A DNA stretch of 64,000 nt, taken from positions 3,286,001 to 3,350,000 of the forward strand of contig NC_068567.1 of NCBI RefSeq assembly GCF_025698545.1, in the 5' to 3' direction. Shown here one piece after another: positions 12,301-24,196 of the stretch. This stretch comes from Gossypium raimondii (lineage: Eukaryota > Streptophyta > Magnoliopsida > Malvales > Malvaceae). The notes below the pieces were generated by a model. The model ran no database searches, had not been told where the DNA came from, and saw nothing but the letters and a program-made list of their open reading frames with translations. Every line of letters starts with the position of its first letter. Within the stretch, counting starts at the first letter, position 1. The translations under genes were made by a program, and so were the position numbers.

Positions 12301-15300
12301 TAGTATATGAATCCTTTCAATGCAATTAAGCCTTTTTACTTTTCCTTTTCCTTTCCTTTTCCTTCTAAGGTATACAAAATCAAATAAAATGGTATTACTA
12401 TACCAACATTACATATTAACTTATGTACCAAAAATGAATCATGAGAAATTAAACAGTAAGTAGTAGGCAAAAACCTTTTTTTTTTTGAAATACAAAGAAA
12501 CTTTAATTTTTTTATTGGTTTAACTAAAGTAATTAAATTTAATATACCAAGAGATGTAAAATAAGTAAAAATTTAGGATATTTCTATAATCTATCTCGAG
12601 CTGTTTCTTATCATTTTTATTAAGAAGTGAATTTTTTACATGTTAAGTGTGAGACCGAAAGGGTACTCCCAGTTAAGGGTGGTAAATCACTCAATTAAAG
12701 GTAATTAGTGGCTTAATTGATAATTAGGAATTCAATCGATTCTAAGCTTGGAGCTCATATCGTTGAAACTAGGAGTAGGAAGGAAATTGTGATAGATTAG
12801 TTTAGGGGTTAGTTAATTTAATTTCATTTATTGTTATTTCAATTTTGAACCAGCAGCACTACTAATTTGTAACTCAATTGTAATTATTTTTAGGTAATTA
12901 ATTTAGTAATCTCTTAAGTACAATACTCTTTCACGCATTTCGTTGTAGGTTAACGATATTACAATTTGATCTATATACTTGCAAATAATTTACTTCATAC
13001 TCACATATTTAATTGCATATTTACAATCTTGGTGCACGACCATGTTTTCCAACAAAATACGTTGCTTTATCCATCCAGTCATAATCGTTCATCCCTACAA
13101 ACATCCTTACATGCTATGTTTGCAGGTAGTACCAACAACTCGACTTCAACTTACAAGAGAATAAGTTGGGGGATAACCCACACAAAAGGATTCCATTTGT
13201 TTTCGCAACAACGAGTAAAGTAGCTCACTAATATGGCCCAGTCCTTAGGTAAAATTGTTTTTAGACTATCCAAATTCAGCACTCATAAAAGAATGGCTGA
13301 AGGTGTAAGTGAAAACCTTCCCTAAAAATTTGTCAATAAAAGAACAAATGATTTTTTCATCCCTCTTAGAACCCTACTACAGTCTCTACCTTTCACTCCA
13401 AACTATACATATCTACAGAATGGGGGAATAACACCAGCAGCAACTGAAGGAGAATGACCCTAGTGGTACCCTTTCTCATCACACTTTACATTTTCAACTC
13501 AAGAAGAAAGAAACCAAGAAAAGAAGAAGCTACAAGGAATGAAAAAAATCACAGAAACATTTCAAAACATGAGAAAGGAGTGTCCATGAAAGAGGTATCT
13601 TCTAAAGAGAAAATTGTAGTAAAAAGAAGAAAATATTTGCAAATAAAATTTATAACTACAACACCACTAAACATCCCAAACATGTGGTGCCACTCTACAA
13701 TGATCACTCTTCCCCTCATTATTGCACATTATCCCCAAGGCTAGTGTGTCAGTCACCATTGAAAAGGTGCCAACTCTCACAATACTCAATAGCAACATTT
13801 ATTATTGGTCTTCTACAAGCCACTTCAAATGGGGGACTATTATTTATGCAAAACACTTGATGGGCTCTAACACAGAGTAACAAGCACAAGCTCAAACCCA
13901 AAAATGCAAAAACAACTCATTATGCAGACTAGTCAAATGATAAAAAGCCAACCAAGGGTATAAAGGAATTTCCCTAACAGAGTACAAATGCATCTTCACG
14001 AAGCATTTTGTCCTTCTCCCACATTCTTGGAAAAAACAGTTCAGAAAACAGTTTTATTACAAAGTGGAAGTTTTTTTTCTTTCTAAAATTGAGTATTTGT
14101 GATATTTATAGCAATTAATATTTTACTTGAAATATTTATTTTTTTTCTAAATAAGTGGAATAAGTCATTTATAACATGCAACATTTCGATCTTCCCCACT
14201 AATCTCGACCTCGACTTGCTAGAGTTTCAATCCAACAATGTGTGATCAAAAACTAATATTTTAATTATAAAATTACTCCTACAAGGTGTACATACAGTGT
14301 GCGGCGACAACCCCTTTCTAGAACTAAGCGTCACCCACTATTATATATTAGGCTTACTTGGATCTCGTCATGTATTAGGTACAATTATATTTGTTATCTT
14401 ATCTTTAGATCAACTCATAATTTTTCCAATCCAACAAACAATTTTCTAATTGTCAAAATATTATTTATTCAATTAATTTAATTAATTAGCTTAATTATAT
14501 TATTTTATCGACCCGATTCTAATCTCATGAAAATCATGACGACTTTATCAGTATTAAAATCTATGAGTAAATAAATTTATTTACCTTATTCTATGAAACT
14601 ATGATGACTAACTAATTTAATTTTCACTTCAAACTTCAATTATTTAATTAAATAATAATTTGAAGAAATTAATTTAATCTCTAATGCATCTCTTATTTAG
14701 GGCGAGAAAATACATTCACTGCGAATAGTGATAAATGAAATCTATTTCTCTAATATATCATTTTCATATATTCACATCATCAATTCAAATGCAAGCCATC
14801 AAGGATATGCCGAGCTAGCAAAAGGACCAATCGGATATATATAATTAGGGTTCAAATAATTGTAATTAATTTCTAACTCTTTTTCAATTAATTACAACAT
14901 TATTTAGTCATGCAGTCATTCCACTAAAGTATCATGACTAAGCTCTCCCCATAATATACCATTACGAAAGTTACTTCATTGAGTGTTTGCCCAATAACTT
15001 TGTCATATGTGTGTTGCCCTCATAAGACATCCTTAATCTCTTTGGAATAAAATTCGTTCTCCCAACATGATCCTATTTTATCTCATGCAAACCATTAAAA
15101 CTTCTTCCATGAAAAAATAATTACTAACATACAGTAATTGAATCATTCGCCTTTAAACAATGACTTGTGGTCACGTTACTTTTCCATCTATCATGTAATG
15201 TCAATGAGAGGATGTCATTTACTATTTATTGAGCTATGAATTCCACTATTGTAAGTGAAGTTATATCAAACAAAAGTCGTATGCCCAACACACCAACTTT

Positions 15301-16189
15301 CAACTCTATTACTAATTGAAATCGAGTTTTTAATACATCAAAATATACAAGTTGTGAACACATAGTCCTTCAATTACTCAGTATTGAGGTAAGTCAGATA
15401 ATGAGTGTCACAAGTGAATAAATCTATATTTACTCTACTTGGGTCCTATCCAATGTTCTGTCAATCCAAACAATCACATCTAAGTCTCTATCTTTCAGGA
15501 TTCATCTGCTTCAATACCCAAGACAAGGTATCTTCCTATTTGGACTTGATAGATGACATAATAGTCTTTTAATCGACTTACTCAATTTCGATTATACTAT
15601 AAACCATTTAGATTATTTACTAATATAAGTTGTCTTATCGCATTATGATCAACCATATATTGCAACTTAATATTAGTTAAACATTAGATAATCAATGTGC
15701 TAGTATTTTCTTTCATTTTGCTTGCAAAATCCATTAAGTACATTATACAAAAGATATTAATGAGAAAGATGGAATTTTATTAAATCAATTTGTTCAAAAG
15801 TTACAAGTACATTTGACAATATAATTACACTAAGGGCACTAGATCTCAACACCACAAGTTCCCTTTCTAACTCAATCAACATGCACAAAATCATTAAGGG
15901 GTCTAACAATCCTAAATATATAAAATAAGCCATGCACAAAGTTGTTAGTTTTAGGCACCAGCTTAAGCAAATGCGGGAATGGAATAGGGAGCCTATAAAT
16001 ACTCATATGCAATTCTTAGCAAGGTATGTTGACCCTTTGACTAAAACCATATCTCTTGCTTTATATCATTTGTATCGGTACTAACATAAAAATCGAAAGG
16101 CACACCAAAAATCAAACTCTAGTGTCCATTGACCCTTTTCTCCTTTTGAAGATCACCCCAACTCACTCACACTCAATCAACCCAACTCA
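12301..16189. other. Intergenic spacer between the duplicated glycine-rich blocks
   Basis: No gene was recognised. 12640-13950 is moderately complex sequence with a 96-codon plus-strand frame (13454-13744) that is lysine-rich and matches nothing I know. 14170-15960 looks like decayed copia-type retrotransposon sequence and is listed separately. Confidence 0.4.
14170..15960 (-). mobile_element. Degenerate copia-like retroelement remnant
   Basis: The text of this stretch (for example CCATTACGAAAGTTACT near 14960 and CCCAAGACAAGGTATCT near 15520) resembles a noncoding section that recurs in plant copia-type elements, as I recall it. No open pol frame remains, and ends and target duplication were not found. 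The assignment rests on recognition rather than a search. Confidence 0.35.
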
Positions 16190-17067
16190 CTAAAATCAAC
16201 ATCAATATTATTATTTTTTAAAAATTAAAGGTCGTTGACGCAATATATAAAGAGTGACCAGGAGCAATGCCCACTAGTGTTTAGTGTTGCTCAACCTCAT
16301 AAACTTACCTTATATGGAGTTGGAAAATTTTCATAACAAAAACCCTAGGCTGAAATCTTTGTTGATATCTTGGATGTGTGCAAGCCCATTATGATGTCCA
16401 AACCTGTTATAGGAACATATCTTTAAGATCCGTTGGGATTAGATCAAGGAAATCAATTTCCATATTTTGAGGAGATTGGATTGAACCGAACAAATAACGG
16501 GAACTTATCCTGAAGATTCGAGACTTATTTAAAACTTATTAAAGGTATTCTCGGAGCTTATTATCCTGCTATTTTGATGGAAAATTGATTGTAATTGATC
16601 TAGTATATTAGCCAGGTTGCTTATACATTGAGGGGACTAGTATAGGTATTATATAGATTAGATAGCACTTATTTTGTTCATGAATGAGTGTTTCTTTATG
16701 AGTGCATGGAGTGTGAAATATTAATTTATTCTCACATTATTAAAATGATTAAATATGTAGGTGATCGATTATGTCTAACAAAAAAGATTGTGTTGACTCT
16801 ATGACTTTTCCCAAGTTTCATCTAGTAGTCCCCCAAAATAGCATTACAAAAAAAAAGTACAAGTTATATTCTCTATAACAAAGATTCACAAAGATATTAG
16901 AAAAATACAGTAAAAACTTCTTATGCATAGCATGTGAAGATTAACAAAATCTCTTATTTAAGGTTTCACCGAATAAAAATAAGTGAAACACAAATAACCA
17001 AATGTTGTTATTCATAAGGATATATAACTAGAATTCAGTAATTAAATATCATTGTTTGCCATGTGCA

Positions 17068-18589
17068 TCAGTTACCTCCACTAAACCCTCATCGTCCTCT
17101 TAAACCAAAATGAAATTTACCACCAAAATGCAAGCCACCACCACCATTACCCCCTGATCCACCATCAACACCACCACTACCAACACCTCCACCTTGCCCT
17201 TTTGCCCCACCAACAACACTAGTGCTACTTTCTCCGCCAAATCCTCCTTTCCCTTCTATTCCACCAGCAACATTAGCGCTACCACTTCCACCACCTTTTC
17301 CACCAAGCCCTCCTTGTCCTCTTACTCCACTAGCAACATTAGCGCTACCACTTCCACCACCTTTTCCACCAAACCCTCCTTGCCTTCCTACTTCACCAGC
17401 TACATTAGCACTGCCACTTTTACCACCTTTTCCACCAAACCCTCCTTGCCCTCCTACTCTACTAGCTACATTAGCACTACCACTTCCACCTCCTTTTCCA
17501 CCAAACCCTCCTTGCCCTCCTACTCCACCAGCAAAATTAGCGCTACCACTTGCACTACCACTTACGCTACCACTTCCACCACCTTTTCCACCAAACCCTC
17601 CTTGCCCTCCTACTCCACCATCAACCTTAGCGCTACCAGTTCCACCACCTTTTCCACCAAACTCTCCTTTCCCTCCTAATTCACCAACAACATTAGCACT
17701 ACCACTTCCACCACCTTTTCCACCTAACCCTCCTTGCCCTCCTACTCCACCAGCAACATTAGTGCTACCACTTCCACCACCGTTTCCACCAAACCCTCAT
17801 TGCCCTCCTACTCTACCAGCAACATTAGCACTACCACTTCCACCACCTTTTCCACCAAAACCCCATTGCCCTCCTGCTCCATCAACAACAGTAGCACTAC
17901 CACTTCCACCACCTTTTCCACCAAACCCTCCTTGCCCTTCTACTCCACCAGCAACATTAGCGTTACTACTTCCACCACCTTTTCTACCAAACCCCCTTGT
18001 CCTCCTACTCCACCAGCAAAATTAGCACTACCACTTCCACCACTGTTTCCTCCAAACCCTCCCTGCCCTCCTACTCCACCAGCAACATTAGCGTTACTAC
18101 TTCCACCACCTTTTCCACCAAACCCCCATTGTCCTCCTACTCCACCAGCAAAATTAGCACTACCACTTCCACCACTGTTTCCTCCAAACCCTCATTGCCC
18201 TCCTACTCCACCAGCAACATTGCCGCTACCACTTCCACCACCTTTTCCACCAAACCCTCATTGTCCTCCTATATTACCTCCAAATCCAACACCTTTACCA
18301 TCACCTCCTGCTACACGATGTTGATGTACGGCTCTTTTTAAAGCAGAAGCACCTTTTAAAGCAGCAACACCAGCACCAGCTGCATCAATGGCACCTAAAC
18401 CAACTAAAGGCAAAAATGTTAAAGACCTCCTATTTCTTTCATTTTCTACCATTTCTTTGGACAAATCTAGATGCTGAAGTAAATTTTGTTCATTTTCATC
18501 AGCATTAAGAATATCAGCAATTACATGACCATCCATAAAAGTAGCAAAAAATACAAAAGAGGCACAACCATCCAAGTAAAAACACCCAT
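17068..18589 (-). pseudogene. Decayed duplicate of the glycine-rich repeat gene
   Basis: This is collinear with the intact gene at 9579-11345, including the ATG (18587-18589), the MGVFTWMVVP opening and the LTFLPLVGLGA segment. After codon 11 or so, a net 2-bp insertion relative to the intact copy shifts the frame, so translation from the ATG would give only about 22 residues. In the original frame, several repeat units also carry TGA where the intact copy has GGA (near 17797, 18192 and 18256), and there are further frame breaks. The TATA box and leader are preserved, so it may still be transcribed. Plus-strand frames crossing it (17194-18341) are composition artefacts. Confidence 0.78.
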
Positions 18590-18744
18590 CTTATCTAAAA
18601 GCTTAAGCGAAGGTTAACCCACAATAATCTAATTATTCAATAAGGCATGTAAGAAATAGTGAATTCAAGCTTTTAGAATTCTACCATTTGATTTTTTTTT
18701 CTTTTTTTTCTTTTTCTCGTTGCTTACCTTATTAAGAAATTAAA

Positions 18745-18752
18745 TATTTATA
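18745..18752 (-). promoter_or_regulatory. TATA box of the decayed glycine-rich copy
   Basis: TATAAATA on the minus strand, at the same spacing and in the same context as in the intact gene. Confidence 0.45.
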
Positions 18753-19536
18753 GAGAAATATTTACTTTATAAAGAAAATGAACAAATGGTCAAGCTTTAA
18801 GCAAGGGAGTAAGAAATTATTTAACCATTTATTCATTAAAGAGAACCGTGTTGAAAATCATTTAATTTATTAACAAAAATTTTCCTTTTCTTTTCTCAAC
18901 CAGCAATTGAATAAATAGCAACTTTTTCCATTAAAACATGATTTCCATTAAAAAACGATTTTTTTTTTGGAATAATGGTATCTCCATGTCCATGTCCATT
19001 AGCTTCTCACGAAAGTATTCTATTTATAGTTCGTGATTATCACTCTCAACAATTTTATCTCTAAAATTTGAATCTAAATTTCTCTTTGAAAGCACCATTA
19101 AAATTGAATTTGATACTATCACATTTAAAACCAAATCTGAAATAATTATATCGATTAAATTGCATTTTGTATGTGTCAAACCAAAATGACTATGTCAATT
19201 GCACTGTTCTTTCTTGTGTAAGAGAAAAGAATTTAGGTATGGGTGATATATTGTTTTAGGAAAAATTAAATAAAAATAAGTAGTAATAAATTCAACAAAT
19301 AATAATTCCAGGATGATGAAGAGCTAAAAGTAGGATTTTTAAAACATATTTCTTAGTTATTTGAGTAAAAAAACGTATTGGACCAAAATACATTACATGA
19401 GGATATTGAGGATTGATGTGGAACATATGGTGTAGTTTATAATGTTGGATTTTATGCACATAGAAGCCACACACTAGGAAGATTAATGTTTCACTAGGCA
19501 TTATAAATGCACCAACTTCCATTTACACATTTAATA

Positions 19537-19543
<7 letters not shown>

Positions 19544-19589
<46 letters not shown>
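19544..19589. repeat. AT dinucleotide microsatellite
   Basis: An uninterrupted run of about 23 AT units. It sits at the point where the duplicated block stops matching. Confidence 0.95.
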
Positions 19590-19591
<2 letters not shown>

Positions 19592-20779
19592 CAAGGAGAA
19601 GGAATAAACCATAACTACACTAAGCAAGGTCAAGTCATTTCAGAGTAGTCATTATGTAGTAATTGGAGCACTTCATCCAACGATTGCATGAAAATATATC
19701 TACCCAACGGCCTTGAGATCGCCATTGAAGTCAAACTATTAGCAACCCTATTCTCCTCTCTGAAGAAATGTGAAATCCTAAAATCGAAAATCAAAATAAA
19801 ATAAAATAAAAAGACAATTGAACTAGTAAGAAAAACATTTTTTTTAATCTTTATGGTTTTTTTTTATTTAACCAGTGTTAAATAAGTTGATTGAGAATGG
19901 ATAATATGACCAATTTGACCACGAATTCGAGTTTTACGATATTTGATGATAAATAAAATATTTGATTAATGATTAAATAGGAAATAAGACTTTGACGTCA
20001 TTGTTTAGTCAATTGGATCAATTGTATTAAGTTATTCCTTGAAAGTAAATTACATTTTAAAATTAAGATCTATATAAATGTTCACAAGTCGACTGTGTCT
20101 ATATATAAATCAATAATTTATTCCGATTTTGAATTTACCAATTTTGAACCGTTTACTCAGAGATCAATTTAATCTTTATATTTAAATTAGTATACAAACT
20201 TATTCTCAATTTAATCGGTCTAACTGACCAATTCAATTCAATTCAAATAACTTTAATTTTGAGCAAATAACCCGAGGTTTATACAAATCTACTCGACATA
20301 ATATATATACACAAGACCTAGTAAAGAAAATATAATTTTGTGTTTATTCCATTTTTCTATAATAATGTCCTGTGAAACTATAATAATTTCCCCTCTTTAC
20401 CACTTATTGATTGCTGGCTCTCATGCCATGAAAAAGCAAAACAAATGAGCAAAAAGCAACGAATAAAAGCTTAGATGCCTATCTCCATCTCATAACTATA
20501 AGAAACAATGAAAACCCAAATCCTCCCCCACATATAAACAGTCAAAAGTTGGGGGTTGATGAGTACTCTAATCCCCTCTTTTTTCTTTCTTTTTTTCACC
20601 CCATTTTCATCTCAGTAATGAGTGGTGAGGCTAAAAGCAAAAGAATACAACTTTAAGATATTCACCACAATGATTATAATGTAATATTACGATTTCCAAC
20701 TTAAATCCGGAGTTGCTATATCCAACTATTCATCCCATCTTTTCCTAACAATTTCCTATTCCTAGTCCTATGCATCTTC
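19590..20779. other. Intergenic, nothing recognised
   Basis: AT-rich sequence with no open frame of note and no recognised repeat ends. Confidence 0.4.
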
Positions 20780-21145
20780 TGTAAAAACACCAAGCACTTG
20801 TACTAAGAGTTAATTTGTATTTTGTCTTCTTTATTTAAAAAATAACTAAATTAGTTCATGTGCGTTAAATCAAAGAGCAAACTAGTCCTTTCTATTAAAA
20901 ATTTCTTTCAATTCTACTATTAAAAACTGGTTTTGCTAACAGAATAACCAAACAGTTACATGTGACGTACATCGTGCCTCATTCTACAAGGACCAATTTT
21001 TAATAGTCAAAGTGGATGAAATTTTTAACAAAAAGACTAATTTGCTCTTTCATCTAATGTACAGGGACTAATTTGCCCCTTTTTTGAGTGAGGGAGCAAA
21101 ATGTAATCCAACTATTAGTACAAGGGCTTTTATGATACTTTTACC
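20780..21145. mobile_element. Foldback MITE, ends resembling GGTAAAAGTATCATA
   Basis: The right end reads ATGATACTTTTACC. Its reverse complement, followed by CCCTTGTACTAATAG, resembles the left end GTAAAAACACCAAGCACTTG then TACTAAGAG. The same family text recurs at 23165-23537 and 36290-36549. It is noncoding and ends about 60 bp before the CaaX-type gene region. Confidence 0.55.
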
Positions 21146-21426
21146 AATTATCTTCTATGTAAAAAAGCAAAGTATACTAGTAAAATCAAATGGCATATAT
21201 ATATATATATGAAGCGGTTTCTTCACCAGTTTAGAAAGGGAAAGGGGATCTAAGGTTTGTTTTGGAAGGGGGAGGTATAGTACTCCTGGCGGCGTCGGCG
21301 CAGAACAGGTGCACTGCTCTAGTGTGCTCATGCTATGTACCATCAAGGAATTTGGATACCAAAGGTGAAGAGATTAACATCAAGAAGAAGTGGTCAAGTG
21401 TGGGAAAGAGTATCAAAGATGGGGTC

Positions 21427-22123
21427 ATGGAAGAAGTTGGTAATGATGATGAGTTACAATTAGGCCATGAAATTAGGGTCACCAATGGTGGCAACTGCAG
21501 TAGTAGTGGGACTAATGGGCCTCACATGGAACTAATTCCCACTCTCAAGAGCAATCTCAAGAAAGCTACTGCTACTGATGAAGAAAACCAGTTAAAGACT
21601 CAAAGGAGGAAAGTTAGTTGGCCTGATGCTCATGGTAAAGATATTGCTCATGTTCAAGAGTTTGAACCAAGGTAAACATCATCCACACGTAGCTAAGCCT
21701 TTATATTTTCTTCTATATATAAGGAATTAATCTCACTTTCATAGCTGAGATTACCATTAGGCTAGCCAAAGGCCTTATAGTCAATTCTTTGAGAAATAGC
21801 ACTACCCCAAGAAGTGTTCTTAGGATGTTTGTTAGCATTATATTTCATAGTTTAAGATTCAACTAATGTTATCTAGACTCGAGAATGAATGTCAGATATG
21901 GTCACTTTTTTTTCATATATCGGGGGGATCCTAGCCTCGTCCTATGTTCAAAATATATATCAGATATAGATGTTGAATATGGGTTGATACTTTAGTAAAT
22001 GAAAAGAGAGCATAGTCTTAAACCAACTTTGTATGTTTCTGACATATTTTTTGCCATAAAAGTGTGTCAGATGATGGAGAGCTAGGAGGAGTTAGGAACT
22101 CTTGTGTTTGTGCAATTCAATGA
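21427..22123 (+). CDS. Small plant protein of unknown function with C-terminal CaaX-like motif
   Basis: Two exons. Exon 1 runs to 21671 (donor GTAAAC) and exon 2 covers 22063-22123 (acceptor AAAAG). The join restores the serine of FEPS and gives the ending SVSDDGELGG then VRNSCVCAIQ and TGA. The motif RRKVSWPDAHGKDIAHVQEF is one I recognise from an uncharacterised plant family. The last four residues, CAIQ, fit a prenylation CaaX box, and a second Cys lies two residues before it. The start is uncertain: the frame is open from 21235 but its first ATG is 21427, giving 101 residues. Upstream in-frame codons include plausible protein text (SSVGKSIKDG), so the true start may use an upstream exon or a non-ATG codon. 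An out-of-frame ATG at 21209 opens a 14-codon frame. Biochemical function is unknown. Confidence 0.65.
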
Positions 22124-23164
22124 AGCAACAACATTCCCAAGTAGGTAAAGTCCATTCAAAGATGAACTAATTTATGAAAATTGTATAGAACTATTGTTGC
22201 TTGATTATTCATAATTAGTTAGCCAAATTTGCAGAGTTCAGATATGCAAAGATGAATCATAATGCAGTGAAAGTGCCTGCATCATATTTGACAGTGCTCC
22301 AAAAACTGATTAACCATAAGGGATGCATTATTGCAGACAGATTTGTGAAGTAGGTAGGTTTTTTTTCTTTTTACTGTTACGGAATGCATTAAAAATGGTT
22401 GCCCACTAGAGTCTTCATTGTTCAATCAATGTCTTTTAAATATGAGGCATGAGGAGAGGGGCAGGGCCCCCTCTCCATTGGGGTCTGTTGGCTGCAGAAC
22501 TAAAGGAAATTGGGTCATGATTATTTCAAAAACTGGTGCATGCATTTCTTCTCTTTAGGAGCATGTTTGTTACTTAAAGTCATCCCTTTGGTAAGTGAAT
22601 CTAGTGATCAAACGAGTTCAAAATCATATAGGAATTAATTAACTGCATGCCATTAAAGTTCTTAAAAACTTTCCCTTTCCTTTGCATCAAAATCTTCAAT
22701 TAACAACGAAAAATCTTTGAAAGTTTGAATGTTATTCTAGTTGCTATGTATGATCTTGACAAATAGCAATGGGCTTGGAACTGCAAATTTTCCCTGAAAA
22801 TCCCAAGTTTCCAATTTGAACAAAGCTGGTCAATGCTAGCGATGGGGGGGTTTGCAGATCCTTGTAGGACCCCAAAAAGACAAAAGTTAATCAAAAATCT
22901 TTGCTTATTACCACAATCATAGCATAAACGCACAAGCCTCTGCTGCACTAACATAAAAACATGATTGCTAAGATGCTTTTAATATTTGATTGAAATGTTG
23001 GCACCTTTTACTTTTCATACAGAAATATTAAACTAATAAACTTGTCTTCATGTTATTTTGGATGGTCACATTACCAAACAGCAGCATAATCAATCCCCAT
23101 GGTTTTCATAGTTTCTTTTATGCAATATTATTAGTCAATAGGGTTTTCATTGGTAAATGCGACC
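22124..23164. other. Intergenic, including the 3' flank of the small gene
   Basis: No gene seen. A GC-rich perfect 9-bp stem with a 6-base loop lies at 22453-22476. Confidence 0.4.
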
Positions 23165-23537
23165 CCAGAAGCATCATGAAAGCCAATTTACTCAAAAATT
23201 AATAAATTATTCTCTATATATTAAATTAAAGAATAAATTATTTTTTTAATTTCATTATCTTTACTATTAAAACTGATATAAATTATTTTTTTAATTTCAT
23301 TATCTTTACTATTAAAACTGATAGAACTAACGAAATAACTAAAGACAATTACACATGGCATGCTACGTATATATCATGCCGATGTACATAGACTAATTTT
23401 TAATAGTAAAAAGATAAATTTAAAAAAAACTAATTTGCTTTTTAATCTAATGTACAAAAACTAATTTACTTATTTTTAAGTAGATAAAACAAAACACAAT
23501 TCAACTCCTAAGGTAAGGGCTTCCATGATACTTATCC
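23165..23537. mobile_element. Foldback MITE with internal 45-bp tandem duplication
   Basis: This is the same family as 20780-21145, with similar ends (GCATCATGAAAGCC on the left, GGGCTTCCATGATACTTATCC on the right). A 45-bp unit is repeated exactly head to tail at 23234-23278 and 23279-23323. No reading frame. Confidence 0.5.
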
Positions 23538-24196
23538 AGTAAATGCCACAAGATCTAGTACATTGAAGTCCACTATCTTTAAGTTGTACTCCATGTCATT
23601 CATAAATATTAAAGTTTTCACCAAAAGGGTATTCTTAAACAGTTTCCATATTCAAGTAGAGCTCCATCAATCATTAATCATCAGAACATAAGAGAATTTG
23701 CTTTGCAATGGAACAAATACAGATAAAGAAAAAGACACATTGCACAAGGTGAACTAAAAGGAATTCTAAGTGGTTACAGAATAACTCAGCCACCTATCCT
23801 ACATAACTATTATGGCCAAGAACTCTAGTGAATAACGAGTCATTCGTATTAGATTTTTCGATGGCTACTAACAATATCAGTGCCAGAAATAGGTAACTGT
23901 ATGTAGCCAAAAGTTAGTCACAAGTAAAATATATAAATCAGTAATCCAAAGATTGTAACATCCTACCAAATGCCAACCAAATCACATTTCTTTCCACCTG
24001 TTTTATGCCCCCACAATCGAATTTTCCTGTGATAGAAGGGAAGGGAACATCCATACTTCATGGAGCACAGCTCCAATTATCTATTTCCCTATTTTCATTT
24101 CAATGGATTTAATGAAACACTATTTCCCGTTTGGTACCTGCTGGAGTTCCTTTTGGAAAGCTGGAACTTGTTATACGTCGGGATCATAGCCTGACT
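23538..24196. other. Intergenic, 3' flank of the ankyrin gene
   Basis: No gene seen. The part near 24000-24196 is probably 3' untranslated sequence of the minus-strand gene that ends at 24197. Confidence 0.4.

Larger units (their letters stand above)
16190..19543. repeat. Duplicated block, copy 2 (decayed glycine-rich gene plus flanks)
   Basis: This is the partner of 8229-12300, in the same orientation. Similarity stops at about 19543, where an AT microsatellite begins. The 3' flank of the gene is shorter here than in copy 1. Confidence 0.7.

Noticed and set aside
17194-18341. Plus-strand Pro-rich and Ser/Thr-rich frames over the second glycine-rich copy
   Set aside because: Same composition effect as in copy 1; the collinear minus-strand remnant explains the sequence.
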